A stretch of 64,000 bases of DNA from Bradyrhizobium sp. 1 (GCF_023073315.1 NZ_JADPJH010000014.1:555674-619673); one strand, 5' to 3'; counted from the first letter of the stretch, positions 41,820 to 59,657 are shown. Numbers and translations are program-made. Notes: generated from the letters alone by a model not told the origin.

Positions 41820-43765
41820 GCCACCGCACCGTGCGGCTGGTGAGTCTGGTCGTTCCACAGCTTGCGGTAGGTGCCGTTCTTGGCCAGCAGCTCGGCGTGC
41901 GAGCCGCGCTCGATCGCCCTGCCCCCTGAAATCACGATGATCTCGTCCATCTCGACCACCGAGCTCAGGCGATGGGTCGACCAGATCATGGTGCGGCCCT
42001 TGGCGACCTTGAGCAGCGTGCGGTTGATCGCGGCTTCCGTGGTCTGGTCCAGCGCCGAGGTGGCTTCGTCCAGCAGCAGCACGGACGGGTTACGGATGAC
42101 GGCGCGCGCGATCGCGATGCGCTGGCGCTGGCCGCCGGAGAGCGTGTCGCCGCGCTCTCCGACCGGCGTGTCGTAGCGCTGCGGCAGGCTCATGATGTAG
42201 CGGTGGATCTCGGCCTTCTTGGCGGCCTCCTCCACCTCCGCGTCGGTCGCGCCTTCCTTGCCGAGCCGGATGTTCTCGCGGATCGACATGTTGAACAGCA
42301 TGTTCTCCTGGAACACGACCGCCATGCTCCGGCGCAGCGAATCCAGCGTCACCTTGCGCACGTCCACGCCGTCGATGGTGACGCGGCCCTCGTCGGGCAC
42401 GTAGAGCCGCAGGATCAGGTTGAGCAGCGTGCTCTTGCCGGACCCCGAGGGGCCGACGATGGCGATGCGCTTGCCGACATTGAGCTTGAGGCTGAGATTG
42501 TCCAGCACCGGCGTCTGGCTGCCTTCGTACTGGAAGGTGACATGGTCGAAGGTGATGTCATTGGTGACGCGCGGCAGATCCGGCGCGCCGGTACGGTCGG
42601 CGCCGCGCGTCGGCTCGTCCAGCAGTTCCTGCATGTGGCGGATCGCGGCGGCCGAGGAGATCGACACCGGGATGAAGTGCATCACATGGGCGATGTTGTA
42701 GGAGACCTCCCAGAACGCGCTCTCGAAGGTGACGAAGGTGCCGATGGTGATCTGGCCCTTGGTCGCCAGATAGGCGCCGATCGCGAGCACCACGAGGTGC
42801 AGCATCAAGACCGAGATGGTGACCGTCCGCTCCACCATGGTCGAGAGGAACGCGGCTGACGCGATCTTGCGGCGCGTCTCGTCGTTGCGGAACGCGAAGA
42901 AGCCGAACATCTTGCGCTGCAGGCTGAACGCCTTGATCACCGCCTGTGCGGCCACGTTCTCCTGCACCATGCCGAGCAGCGCGCTTTCGTTCTGCTTCTG
43001 CTCGTAATTGGCCTGCACCGCCTTCGGGGTGAGGATGCGCGGGCCGATCAGCGTGATCGGGAACACCAGCAGCGCGACCGCCGCGAGCTGCCAGTTCAAG
43101 AACACCATCAGGATGATGCCGGCGATCAACTCCAGGAACGGCAGCGCCGCGCTGTTGGCGAAAGTCTTGACCGAGCCCTCGAAGGCAGCCTGGTCGACCG
43201 AGAAGCGCGACAGGATCTCGCCGCGCTTGGTGCGGCCGAAATAGGCCGTCGGCAGGTCCTGGACGTGCTCGAACAGGCGCTTGCGGACGTCGGAGATGAT
43301 GCAGGCAGCGAGCCGCGCGTCCCAGCGCTCGTACCAGACCGCGACGATCGAGGTGAAGATGCCGGCGGCCGCAAGCACGCCGAGGATCTTGTACAGCGCC
43401 TGGAAGTCTTCCTCGCCGAGCGCGTCGTCGATCAAATACTTCAGGCTGAGCGGCATGATGACGTTGAACAGCGTCTCGACCACGACGCCGAACGCCACGA
43501 AAGACAGCATCCGCTTGTAATTGACGAGGAAGGGTTTGACGAAACCCAGGATGGTCGCGAGCGCGCCGGCGGCCTCGCGCGCGGTAAAGACGACGAGATC
43601 CTCCTCATCATCATCATCGTCGAGCTCCAGCTCGTCATCATCCTCGTCTTCATCGTCCTCGTCGTCTTCGAGGGCCGGCTTGGCGGAGACAAGCTTGTCG
43701 TCGCGCTCGGCCGCCTCTTCCGCAGCGAGCTTCTGTTTGTCGGGAGAAGGAGGCTTGGACGACAT
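41741..43765 (-). CDS. ABC exporter (fused permease-ATPase) with acidic ends
   Basis: 674 residues. Residues about 33-56 are almost only Asp/Glu, then a six-helix ABC membrane domain (about 70-375), then the ATPase: Walker [11 protein letters not shown]-loop VFQENMLF, signature LSGGQRQR, Walker [13 protein letters not shown] and switch His in STHRLSSV. The last 24 residues are again acidic ([13 protein letters not shown]). A half-size type IV exporter working as a homodimer, of the MsbA/lipid-multidrug kind. Two acidic tails are not usual. It follows the flavin-methyltransferase fusion gene by 133 bp on the same strand and is convergent with the monooxygenase. Confidence 0.92.
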   Translation of the reverse strand: MSSKPPSPDKQKLAAEEAAERDDKLVSAKPALEDDEDDEDEDDDELELDDDDDEEDLVVFTAREAAGALATILGFVKPFLVNYKRMLSFVAFGVVVETLFNVIMPLSLKYLIDDALGEEDFQALYKILGVLAAAGIFTSIVAVWYERWDARLAACIISDVRKRLFEHVQDLPTAYFGRTKRGEILSRFSVDQAAFEGSVKTFANSAALPFLELIAGIILMVFLNWQLAAVALLVFPITLIGPRILTPKAVQANYEQKQNESALLGMVQENVAAQAVIKAFSLQRKMFGFFAFRNDETRRKIASAAFLSTMVERTVTISVLMLHLVVLAIGAYLATKGQITIGTFVTFESAFWEVSYNIAHVMHFIPVSISSAAAIRHMQELLDEPTRGADRTGAPDLPRVTNDITFDHVTFQYEGSQTPVLDNLSLKLNVGKRIAIVGPSGSGKSTLLNLILRLYVPDEGRVTIDGVDVRKVTLDSLRRSMAVVFQENMLFNMSIRENIRLGKEGATDAEVEEAAKKAEIHRYIMSLPQRYDTPVGERGDTLSGGQRQRIAIARAVIRNPSVLLLDEATSALDQTTEAAINRTLLKVAKGRTMIWSTHRLSSVVEMDEIIVISGGRAIERGSHAELLAKNGTYRKLWNDQTHQPHGAVAQADDDSDDDDEDEDDLEDDEDDEEE
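41744..41815. repeat. TCN/GAN low-complexity tract, ABC exporter 3' end
   Basis: 72 bp of mostly TCG/TCA/TCC/TCT triplets on the plus strand. It encodes the acidic tail of the exporter on the minus strand and the Ser tail of the monooxygenase on the plus strand. Likely to vary in length by slippage. Confidence 0.8.
43600..43672. repeat. TCN/GAN low-complexity tract, ABC exporter 5' end
   Basis: About 73 bp of TCA/TCG/TCC triplets, including four TCATCA units in a row, encoding the N-terminal acidic stretch of the exporter on the minus strand. Confidence 0.8.
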
Positions 43766-43898
43766 GAAACCAACCGATGCTGACGGCCGGCATGACCGCA
43801 GAGAGAGCAGGAAAGAGCGGTAACCGCTATTGCACTGATTCTATGCGATCAGAATGAATTCGGCAAAGCAATTGGCGATGCCGGTCCGATCCTCTGGG

Positions 43899-45956
43899 CT
43901 AGTCGTCGTCCTCGTCTTCGACCTTGTCGAAGAACGAATAACGCAGACTGTCGGCGTCGGCATACCACTGCCCCGGGCCCTTATTGGCGGCGAGCGTCGC
44001 CTCCCAGAGCGCATCAGTGCAGTCCTTGCGGTGCATCGACAGATCGAAGCCGTTGCCGAAAAACAATTCGGACCATTCCCACCAGGTGCCGAGCTTCTTG
44101 ACTCCGCGCAGCAGGTCGTAGCGGTCGATCACCACCGATGCCATGTCCGAGGTGATCGAGCCGAACACGAGGCCGGTCTTGACCACGCGGTTGAGCTCGC
44201 GGATCGCGCGGACCACCTGCTTCGGGGAAAGATGGCAGAGGCTGGTCTCGAACACGAAGTCGAAGCTGCTGTCCTTGAACGGCATGTCGGTGATCGAGCC
44301 GAGCTTGTTGTACTTCTTCAGCGCCTTCGGCGTCTTGGCGTGGATGGCGCGATTGTTCTCGATGCCGAAGGCATCGATGCCGCGCTGGCGCAGCGCGCCG
44401 ACCAGCTCGCCGCTGGCGGAGCCCGCGACCAGCAGCTTGGCGCCCTTGGCCTTGCCCCAGACGATGCCGATCAGCTTGGTGAGATAGTCGGGGTCAGTGA
44501 AGTGCTTCCACGCCTCGCTGTAGGGACCGAGGCCGCGATAATTCTCGAAATAATCGCGGTCGATCTTGTCGGAGGCCGGCTTGCCCTCCTCCTGCTCGCG
44601 GCGCAGACGCATCATCTCGGTCAGGATGATGTCGGTTGCCGCATCCGAGGAATCGAGCAGACCGTTCAGCGTCGAGTCGAACAGATAGTCGCCGACCACC
44701 ACGATGCCGGGATGTTCCTTCGGCTCGGGCCGATGGTTGGTCATGACGTCGCGCACGGGCAGGCCGCCCGGAACCGCGTTCACTGACGACAGCCAGCGGT
44801 GGATCTTGCCTTCCACGAAATGTGCGCGCGCATCGCCGAGCGAGGCCGGCAGCGATTTCAGCGCGGCGTCGATCAGCTCCTGGTCCAACAGGTTGGCGAA
44901 GGCCAGCGCATCGGAGCCGGGAATCAGCCAGTTCAGGACGCCGTGCTTGCCGACGTCGTGGCGCGCGCCCTCGTTGTAGACGCAACAGCCGCCGAAAGCC
45001 TCCGACATGAACCAGGCGCCGGCGATCTTCTCGCCCCAGAATGGCGAGTCGAACAGGATCGAGACCCGCAAATAGTGCGCAGGACGGTCGAAATACGAGA
45101 CGTGCTTGACCATCGACTTGCGGAGTTGCTCGCCCTCCCAGCCGACGGTGGCAAGCCAGGAATGCGGCAGGCACATCAGCACGAGATCGAAGTCGCGCGT
45201 CTCCGGCCCCTTGCCGTTCATCATCTTGAGCTGGTAGCGGCCGGTCGGCGCCTTGCCGACGGTGAGCACGCGATGATTGAGCTGGATGTCGGCATTGACC
45301 TCCGACTGGAGGCACTCGATCAGCTGCTCGTTGCCGTTCTGGATGGAATAGAGGCCGATATAGCCGTCGACATCCATCAGGTAGTTCTTGAGCGCGTTGA
45401 GGCCGTTGGTGTTGTGGGTCTCGGTCGCGATATCCGAGCGCGCCATCACCTTGAAGAAACGCTTGGCGGTCTCGTCCTCGACCTCCTCGTCGAGCACCTG
45501 CTCGGCGGTCTTGTAGGCCCAGGGGTTCTCGTTGTCGTGCGCGCCGACGCCTTCGTAATATTCCATCGGCGTCATCGCCTCGGCGCAGCGCTTGCGGAAC
45601 GCCTCGATCGCGGCCGCGGTCTTGGCGCCGTATCTGCGGCGCATGCCGGCGACGTCGTTGAGGAGCTCGCCGCCGAACTGCACCTGCTCGGCGTCCATCG
45701 GAATGGTCTGAAGTCCGAAATGCTGGATCAGCTCGCGCAGCGGATCCGGCCCGGTCATCGAGTAATCGTAGATCTCGGCGACGCCGGCCTCGTACATCGC
45801 GGGCGCCGAATCGAATTTGCGCGTGACGATCTTGCCGCCAAGCCGGTCCGACGCCTCATAGATGGTGATGCGGCAGAGATCGCCGAGCTTCTTCTTCAGA
45901 TACCAAGCGCTCATCAGCCCGCCGGGGCCGCCGCCTACGATTGCGAGATCAAGCAT
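43899..45956 (-). CDS. Flavin amine-oxidase-like / SAM-methyltransferase fusion protein
   Basis: 685 residues, two enzymes in one. Residues 1 to about 455: NAD(P)-binding/flavin amine oxidase or protoporphyrinogen-oxidase-like fold, opening MLDLAIVGGGPGGLMSAWYL (GGGPGG at 8-13), YEASDRLGGKI near 34, and closing VVVGDYLFDSTLNGLLDSSDAA. Residues about 500-640: class I methyltransferase, motif I LLVAGSASGE at 508-517, acidic partner FGIENNRAI, DMPFKDSSFDFVFETSLCHL. The end is acidic (EDEDDD). This suggests successive oxidation/desaturation and methylation of one substrate, unknown. Upstream of the ABC exporter on the same strand. Confidence 0.85.
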   Translation of the reverse strand: MLDLAIVGGGPGGLMSAWYLKKKLGDLCRITIYEASDRLGGKIVTRKFDSAPAMYEAGVAEIYDYSMTGPDPLRELIQHFGLQTIPMDAEQVQFGGELLNDVAGMRRRYGAKTAAAIEAFRKRCAEAMTPMEYYEGVGAHDNENPWAYKTAEQVLDEEVEDETAKRFFKVMARSDIATETHNTNGLNALKNYLMDVDGYIGLYSIQNGNEQLIECLQSEVNADIQLNHRVLTVGKAPTGRYQLKMMNGKGPETRDFDLVLMCLPHSWLATVGWEGEQLRKSMVKHVSYFDRPAHYLRVSILFDSPFWGEKIAGAWFMSEAFGGCCVYNEGARHDVGKHGVLNWLIPGSDALAFANLLDQELIDAALKSLPASLGDARAHFVEGKIHRWLSSVNAVPGGLPVRDVMTNHRPEPKEHPGIVVVGDYLFDSTLNGLLDSSDAATDIILTEMMRLRREQEEGKPASDKIDRDYFENYRGLGPYSEAWKHFTDPDYLTKLIGIVWGKAKGAKLLVAGSASGELVGALRQRGIDAFGIENNRAIHAKTPKALKKYNKLGSITDMPFKDSSFDFVFETSLCHLSPKQVVRAIRELNRVVKTGLVFGSITSDMASVVIDRYDLLRGVKKLGTWWEWSELFFGNGFDLSMHRKDCTDALWEATLAANKGPGQWYADADSLRYSFFDKVEDEDDD

Positions 45957-46092
45957 GTAAGTTCCGTGGTCTCCGGCCCTGCCCCCGTCACGGGATCCAC
46001 CGGTCTAAGCTCCCCTAGCAGAAGCGCTTTTGCGGCTGAAGGGAAGATGAACAAAGGTTGATCCCGCACCGCAACAGGGAAACAAAGCAGCA

Positions 46093-46119
46093 AAAAGGCC
46101 GGCTTTCGCCGGCCTTTTC
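46093..46119 (-). terminator. Rho-independent terminator of rpoBC
   Basis: Stem AAAAGGCCGGC / GCCGGCCTTTT with a 4-base loop; on the minus strand it is followed by a run of five T. It lies 31 bp after the rpoC stop. The stem's own A/T ends also give a T-run on the plus strand, so it may work in both directions. Confidence 0.95.
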
Positions 46120-46149
46120 GTTATCCCTCGTAGTCCTACGGATGAACCA

Positions 46150-50346
<4,197 letters not shown>

Positions 50347-50475
50347 CGTCTTCTCCTCGCGTGCCGGTCGCCTCCGGCAGCAAATTCGAAAATCACTTAA
50401 GCGGGGCGCCCTGCCCTCAAGGCCTCGGGTGGGGCGCCGATGCCCGGCCGTCAAGGCCGGGCATGATAGGTCGCG

Positions 50476-54591
<4,116 letters not shown>

Positions 54592-55075
54592 CGTGGCCTC
54601 TCATTTCGTCGCCCGCTCCGGGCGCGCCGTCCGGAACGCGGCTGCCGCCGCTCCCCGGGTTGAATTTTTTCGAACCCGCTTTGGGGGTCAGAAACTCAGT
54701 TTCAGGCCGTCATGTCCTGAATCTGTTCTTCAGACCTTCAAAACGCAAAACGACGCGCGGGGCGCATGGGCACGCCCGCCCGTCTCTACGATCGTTGTCA
54801 CGGACTGCAAAAGCCCGAAATAGCCTGCTCTCCCAACGGCTTACAGGGAAATACGACATCCCTGCCCACCGCGCTTTCGTGCTGCCGAACCGATATGGGG
54901 CGACAATAGTGCAGATTCGAGGGGTAAACCCTCCAATCCCAACACTTTTTTGTGTTCGGCCTGCGTCGGTACGTTCCGTCGCACGCCTTTTGCATCCGGC
55001 CCGCCCTTTCGAGGGGTGGACCAAGATCCCGGGCTTCGCCTGAGGCTCGCCCGGGATCCCGCCAGTAAGCGTTGC
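54592..55075. other. Intergenic region rplL-rpoB
   Basis: 484 bp. Next to rplL is a hairpin (55025-55058); further left there is AT-rich DNA around 54900-54960 including ACACTTTTTTGTGT. No clear promoter was found, so rpoBC may depend on readthrough from rplJL, as in E. coli, or on a promoter I cannot recognise. No gene seen. Confidence 0.5.
55025..55058 (-). terminator. Hairpin after rplL (attenuator-like)
   Basis: Perfect 10-bp stem GATCCCGGGC / GCCCGGGATC with a 14-base loop, 18 bp after the rplL stop, with no T-run. This is where E. coli has its rplL-rpoB attenuator; partial termination is likely by analogy. Confidence 0.6.
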
Positions 55076-55453
55076 TTACTTGAGTTCGACCTTGGCGCCA
55101 GCCTTCTCGAGCTGGGCCTTGAGCTTCTCGGCTTCGTCCTTGTTCACGCCTTCCTTGACAGGCTTCGGCGCGCCCTCGACGAGGTCCTTTGCTTCCTTCA
55201 GGCCCAGGCCGGTGATGGCGCGGACTTCCTTGATGACTTCGATCTTCTTGTCGCCGGCGGCGGCCAGAACGACCGTGAACTCGGTCTTCTCTTCAGCCGG
55301 AGCGGCGGCAGCGCCACCACCAGCCGGGCCGGCCACGGCGACAGCCGCGGCAGCCGAAACGCCCCACTTCTCTTCGAGGAGCTTCGCGAGTTCGGCAGCT
55401 TCGAGCACGGTGAGGCTCGAGAGGTCGTCAACGATCTTCTGCAAGTCAGCCAT
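55076..55453 (-). CDS. rplL: 50S ribosomal protein L7/L12
   Basis: 125 residues. N-terminal dimer helix ([22 protein letters not shown]), Ala/Gly/Pro hinge ([17 protein letters not shown]) and C-terminal domain with [28 protein letters not shown]. Stalk protein that recruits GTPase factors. Confidence 0.99.
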   Translation of the reverse strand: MADLQKIVDDLSSLTVLEAAELAKLLEEKWGVSAAAAVAVAGPAGGGAAAAPAEEKTEFTVVLAAAGDKKIEVIKEVRAITGLGLKEAKDLVEGAPKPVKEGVNKDEAEKLKAQLEKAGAKVELK

Positions 55454-55507
55454 TGTTCAGTTTCCTTGAGTGTAAGTCTGGTTCGGGTTTGAGTTTTGCG
55501 AAGGGCG

Positions 55508-56026
55508 TCAGGCCGCTTCGCTCTTTGAGGCATAAGCCTGGATGACGCGCGCGAGCTTGCCCGCGGGCGCATTGGCGAGCTGAGCGATCTTGGTCGCCGG
55601 GGCCACAAGCAGGCCGACGATCTTGGCGCGCAGTTCATCAAGCGACGGCAGCGAGGCAAGCGCCTTCACACCGTCGACATTCAGGACGGTCGTTCCCATC
55701 GACCCGCCAATGATGACGAACTTTTCGTTCGCCTTGGCGAATTCGATGGCGACCTTTGGCGCCGCTACCGGATCGTCCGAAGTGGCGATCACGGTCGGTC
55801 CCTTCAGCATGGAACCGATGGCAACGACGTCAGTGCCTTCAAGAGCAATTTTGGCGAGACGGTTCTTCGAGACCTTCACCGAGGCGCCAGCCTGCTTCAT
55901 CTGCATGCGCAGCTTCTGCATCTGGGCAACGGTCAGGCCGGAATATTGGGCAACGACCGCGACGCTCGTGGCCTTGAAGATGCCATTGAGCTGTTCGACC
56001 GCTTCCTTTTTTGCCGCTCGTTCCAC
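55508..56026 (-). CDS. rplJ: 50S ribosomal protein L10
   Basis: 172 residues from the GTG at 56026 ([18 protein letters not shown]), which has GGAAAGAG at a good distance; the open frame continues to 56098 (up to 24 more residues, including an ATG at 56053), so the start is not certain. Contains [16 protein letters not shown] and [12 protein letters not shown]. Stalk base that holds L7/L12 dimers on its C-terminal helix ([12 protein letters not shown]). Confidence 0.96.
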   Translation of the reverse strand: MERAAKKEAVEQLNGIFKATSVAVVAQYSGLTVAQMQKLRMQMKQAGASVKVSKNRLAKIALEGTDVVAIGSMLKGPTVIATSDDPVAAPKVAIEFAKANEKFVIIGGSMGTTVLNVDGVKALASLPSLDELRAKIVGLLVAPATKIAQLANAPAGKLARVIQAYASKSEAA

Positions 56027-56606
56027 AGCAAGCTCTTTCCGGTTGGCGGTCATCGCGAGAAAGCGGGACCGCCGGGTTGCACCCATCGTCCCACCCAAAC
56101 CTGAACCTCAGGGTCAAAACCCATCGGACACGCGCCGGGCGAGACGACAATTCAAAGCCTGCCCTCCGGGAGCCCAAAGGCCCACGGCGTGTCGAGGTCC
56201 GAACCAAACCCATTCCGCAACCACCCTCAGGTGGGATGCGACGTGAAATCCGGTCTTCACCCGTCTATGCAGGCCATGCGATTAAGCCGTTGAGAAATCG
56301 AAACTTCCCGCGGGCGCCTGCAGTCTTGGACAGGACAAGGTCAGCCGGCGAACCGCCCGACCCTTGCCCGCATCCCACCAACCGATGGATTTTCCTTCCT
56401 TTTCGGGCAAATCCTTACGGACGTCCTGAAAAGGAATGATCTCCTGTCCTGTCGGGTTTTCGGAATGCGTGCACGAACGCGCCAGCCGAGGCCAGCCCGT
56501 TCGGAAGCGGTTCTTTAACCGCTCGGAGCCTGCTTGCCAAGAGCAAAATTCACACCAGTTCCAATCCGTTGCCGACCGGGCTTGACCCGGCCTGACAAGG
56601 GCCGAT
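56027..56606. other. rplJ leader and promoter region
   Basis: 580 bp between the 2-hydroxyacid dehydrogenase and rplJ. The part next to rplJ (about 56030-56240) is probably an untranslated leader where L10 would bind its own mRNA, as in other bacteria; I can see local pairing but not a definite L10-leader consensus. No convincing minus 35/minus 10 pair was recognised. No gene seen. Confidence 0.45.
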
Positions 56607-57560
56607 TCAGGCCAATTTGACCCCATAGGGCAGCTTCTTGCCCTCGAAGAAGGCGGTCAGGTTCGCCAGCACGCAGTTCTGCATGGCGACGTGCGATTCG
56701 AGGGTGTGGCCGCCGATATGAGGGGCGAACACCACATTGGGCAGCGCGGTCAGGGCGTCGGGGGCGTGCGGTTCCTTGTCGAAGACGTCGAGGCCGGCGC
56801 CGGCGATGGCCTTGTCGGTGAGCGCCGCCACGAGGGCCTTCTCGTCGATCACAGAGCCGCGGGAAATGTTGACGACATAGCCGTCGGCGCCGAGGCGCTT
56901 GAGGATATCGGCATTGACCATGTGCTGGGTCTCGCCCCCTGCCCGCACCGAGATCATCAGCACGCTGCACCAGTCGGCCAGCGCCTCCAGCGTCGGAAAA
57001 TATTGATAGGGCAAATCGTACTTGCTGCGGCTGAAGTAACCGACCTCGCTCTCGAAGGCGGCGCAGCGCGCCGCGATCTTGCGGCCGATCTCGCCCATGC
57101 CGTAGACACCGATGCGGCGGCCGGGCATGCCGGCCTGGGGCCGCATCATCGGCGACTGTTTTGAGGCCGCCCAATCACCCCTGCGGACGTACTGGTCGGC
57201 GACTACGATCCGCCGCGTCGTCGCCAGCATCAGCGTCATCGCGATATCGGCGACCGAGGCGGCATTGGCGCCCGGACTATGGCCGACCGCGATGTTGCGG
57301 CTGGCTGCCGCGCTCAGGTCGACGCCGTCATAACCGGTGCCGTAGCAGACAATGGCGCCGAGCTTCGGAAACTGGTCCATCGCTTCCGCGCCGAGCGGCT
57401 GGCCGCCGCCGGTCAGGATCGCGCGGATGCCGCTGAGCTCGTCGGCCGAAAACACCTCGCGCGCGGGCTTGCCGGCGGTGTCGAGCAGCTCGAACCGCTC
57501 GGCAAAGCGCGCCATCATCGTCTTGGGAAAGCGCGAATAGATCAGGACCTTGTCAGCCAT
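56607..57560 (-). CDS. D-2-hydroxyacid dehydrogenase (NAD(P)-dependent)
   Basis: 317 residues from ATG 57560 (MADKVLIYSRFPKTMM). Rossmann motif GVYGMGEIGRKIA near residue 150; catalytic Arg in ISVRAGGE, Glu in DVFDKEP and His in FAPHIGGHT. Closest in layout to glyoxylate/hydroxypyruvate reductases, cytoplasmic. It lies between rplA and rplJ on the same strand, behind a good terminator, splitting the usual rplKAJL order. Either it is a passenger or it links C2/C3 acid metabolism to this locus; nothing shows which. Confidence 0.92.
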   Translation of the reverse strand: MADKVLIYSRFPKTMMARFAERFELLDTAGKPAREVFSADELSGIRAILTGGGQPLGAEAMDQFPKLGAIVCYGTGYDGVDLSAAASRNIAVGHSPGANAASVADIAMTLMLATTRRIVVADQYVRRGDWAASKQSPMMRPQAGMPGRRIGVYGMGEIGRKIAARCAAFESEVGYFSRSKYDLPYQYFPTLEALADWCSVLMISVRAGGETQHMVNADILKRLGADGYVVNISRGSVIDEKALVAALTDKAIAGAGLDVFDKEPHAPDALTALPNVVFAPHIGGHTLESHVAMQNCVLANLTAFFEGKKLPYGVKLA

Positions 57561-57595
57561 TGTTCTTGTTTCCGATAAGCGCAGCCACAAACGAC

Positions 57596-57629
57596 GAGGG
57601 GCGGAATCGGTTGTCCGATTCCGCCCCTC
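57596..57629 (-). terminator. Terminator-like hairpin after rplA
   Basis: Perfect 15-bp stem GAGGGGCGGAATCGG / CCGATTCCGCCCCTC with a TTGT loop, 22 bp after the rplA stop. A weak T-run (GTCGTTTG) follows on the minus strand. The stem is strong enough to end or reduce the rplKA transcript before the dehydrogenase gene. Confidence 0.8.
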
Positions 57630-57650
57630 GCCTCATGCAATTTCCAAACC

Positions 57651-58343
57651 TTAGCCGAGAATGGTGCCCGGCTCGACCTTCACGCCGGGGCCCATCGACG
57701 AGGACACCGCAACGCGCTGGATGTAGGTGCCCTTGGAACCGGCCGGCTTCGCCTTCGAGACAGCATCGGCCAGAGCCTTGATGTTCTCAACCAGCTTCTC
57801 CTCGGAGAACGAGGCCTTGCCGACGCCGGCCTGCAAGATGCCGGCCTTCTCGACACGGAACTCGACCGAGCCGCCCTTGGCACCCTTCACCGCACCGGTG
57901 ACGTCCATGGTCACGGTACCGATCTTCGGGTTCGGCATCAGGCCGCGCGGGCCCAGCACCTTACCGAGACGGCCGACCAGCGGCATCATGTCGGGGGTCG
58001 CAATACAACGATCGAACTCGATCGTGCCGTTCTGCACCTTCTCGACCAGGTCTTCAGCGCCGACGACATCGGCACCTGCAGCCTTGGCTTCATCAGCCTT
58101 GGCGCCGCGGGCGAACACGCCGACGCGGAGCGTACGGCCAGTGCCGTTCGGCAGGGTCACGACACCGCGGACCATCTGGTCGGCGTGACGAGGATCGACG
58201 CCGAGATTGATCGCGACCTCGATGGTCTCGTCGAACTTCGCTTTCGCGCGTTCCTTGACCATCTTGATGGCGTCCGCGAGCGGGTAAAGCTTTTCGCGGT
58301 CAACACCTTCCCGGGCTTTGTTCAAACGCTTTCCGATTGCCAT
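57651..58343 (-). CDS. rplA: 50S ribosomal protein L1
   Basis: 230 residues. [19 protein letters not shown] start; [22 protein letters not shown] region, [22 protein letters not shown] is diagnostic. Forms the mobile L1 stalk and in E. coli represses rplKA. Six bases after the rplK stop. Confidence 0.99.
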   Translation of the reverse strand: MAIGKRLNKAREGVDREKLYPLADAIKMVKERAKAKFDETIEVAINLGVDPRHADQMVRGVVTLPNGTGRTLRVGVFARGAKADEAKAAGADVVGAEDLVEKVQNGTIEFDRCIATPDMMPLVGRLGKVLGPRGLMPNPKIGTVTMDVTGAVKGAKGGSVEFRVEKAGILQAGVGKASFSEEKLVENIKALADAVSKAKPAGSKGTYIQRVAVSSSMGPGVKVEPGTILG

Positions 58344-58349
58344 GAGCCC

Positions 58350-58778
58350 TTACCCCGCCACTTCAAGACCCATCGAACGGGCAGAGCCCTCGACCATCTT
58401 CATGGCCGATTCGACGGTGTCGCAATTGAGATCCTTCATCTTCTTCTCGGCGATCTCGCGCACCTGCGCTTTGGTCACCGCGCCGGCCTTGTCACGGCCC
58501 GGAGCTTTCGAACCGGACTGGATCTTGGCGGCCTGCTTGAGGAAGAAGGACATCGGGGGGGTCTTCATCTCGAACGTGAACGAACGATCGGCGTAGATCG
58601 TGATCACGACGGGAATCGGGGTGTTCTTCTCTTCCTTCTGGGTCTGGGCGTTGAACGCCTTGCAGAACTCCATGATGTTGAGACCGCGCTGACCAAGCGC
58701 GGGACCGATCGGGGGCGAGGGATTCGCCGCACCGGCCGGGACCTGAAGCTTCAGGTATCCGGTCACTTTCTTTGCCAT
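58350..58778 (-). CDS. rplK: 50S ribosomal protein L11
   Basis: 142 residues. [43 protein letters not shown]: the Pro-rich N-domain that contacts factors and is needed for the stringent response is intact. 133 bp downstream of nusG. Confidence 0.99.
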   Translation of the reverse strand: MAKKVTGYLKLQVPAGAANPSPPIGPALGQRGLNIMEFCKAFNAQTQKEEKNTPIPVVITIYADRSFTFEMKTPPMSFFLKQAAKIQSGSKAPGRDKAGAVTKAQVREIAEKKMKDLNCDTVESAMKMVEGSARSMGLEVAG

Positions 58779-58911
58779 GTATCACTCCTGTTGTGCCGGC
58801 CTAAGCCGGCGGTTTCAGGTTCGTGGTCTGGGTCGGATGCGGCTGGCAACCGCCCTCTCCCTCCCACGGCCTCTTGCTGCGTGAGACCTTTCGGTCTCCC
58901 GCGTTATCCGA

Positions 58912-59466
58912 TCAGACCTTCTCGACCTGACCGAATTCCAGTTCGACCGGCGTGGCGCGGCCGAAGATCGACACCGCGACCTTCACGCGCGAGCGCGCTT
59001 CGTCGATTTCCTCGACGACACCCGAGAACGAAGCGAACGGGCCATCGGCCACGCGCACGTTCTCGCCAATCTCGAACGACACCGACGCCTTCGGCCGTTC
59101 CACGCCTTCCTGCACCTGGTGCAGGATGCGCATGGCCTCTGCTTCCGAGATCGGCATCGGCTTGTTCTCGGCGCCGAGGAAGCCCGTGACCTTCGGCGTG
59201 TTCTTGATCAGATGAAACGCCTCGTCGGTCAGCTTCATCTTCACCAGCACGTAGCCGGGGAAAAACTTGCGCTCGGCGTCGATCTTGCGGCCGCGGCGCA
59301 CTTCCGTGACCTTCTCGGTCGGAACCAGCACCAGCTCGAACAGCTCCTCGAGCCCGCGCTGCTTGGCCTGCTCGCGGATCGATTCGGCGACCTTCTTCTC
59401 GAAGTTCGAATAGGCGTGGACGATGTACCAGCGCTTATCGGACAATTGAGCGGTTGCTGTAGCCAT
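58912..59466 (-). CDS. nusG: Transcription termination/antitermination protein NusG
   Basis: 184 residues. NGN domain with KRWYIVHAYSNFEKKVAESIRE and FFPGYVLVKMKL; KOW domain FEIGENVRVADGPFASFSGVVEEID at the end. Bridges RNA polymerase with S10/Rho. Its ATG overlaps the secE stop by one base (TGATG). Confidence 0.99.
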   Translation of the reverse strand: MATATAQLSDKRWYIVHAYSNFEKKVAESIREQAKQRGLEELFELVLVPTEKVTEVRRGRKIDAERKFFPGYVLVKMKLTDEAFHLIKNTPKVTGFLGAENKPMPISEAEAMRILHQVQEGVERPKASVSFEIGENVRVADGPFASFSGVVEEIDEARSRVKVAVSIFGRATPVELEFGQVEKV

Positions 59467-59657
59467 CAGTGAATGCCCAGAAGGAAGGTGATGAGATAGC
59501 GGATGATCTGGTCGGCGGCGAAGAAGAACACCGAGGCCACGGCGACCATCACGAACACCATGATGGTGGTGATCGTGGTCTCACGACGGGTCGGCCAGGT
59601 GACCTTGGCGGTCTCCGAGCGCACTTCCTGCAAGAACTTGAACGGGCTGACTGCCAT
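59466..59657 (-). CDS. secE: Protein translocase subunit SecE
   Basis: 63 residues from ATG 59657 (MAVSPFKFLQEVRSETAKVTWP), the short single-helix form: amphipathic helix then one membrane segment (about residues 33-55). The longer open frame upstream is not coding. Partner of SecY (24.5 kb). Coupled to nusG. Confidence 0.96.
   Translation of the reverse strand: MAVSPFKFLQEVRSETAKVTWPTRRETTITTIMVFVMVAVASVFFFAADQIIRYLITFLLGIH

Noticed and set aside
41744..43672. CRISPR-like or tandem repeat array in the ABC exporter gene
   Set aside because: Only degenerate triplets coding Asp/Glu; no repeat-spacer structure.
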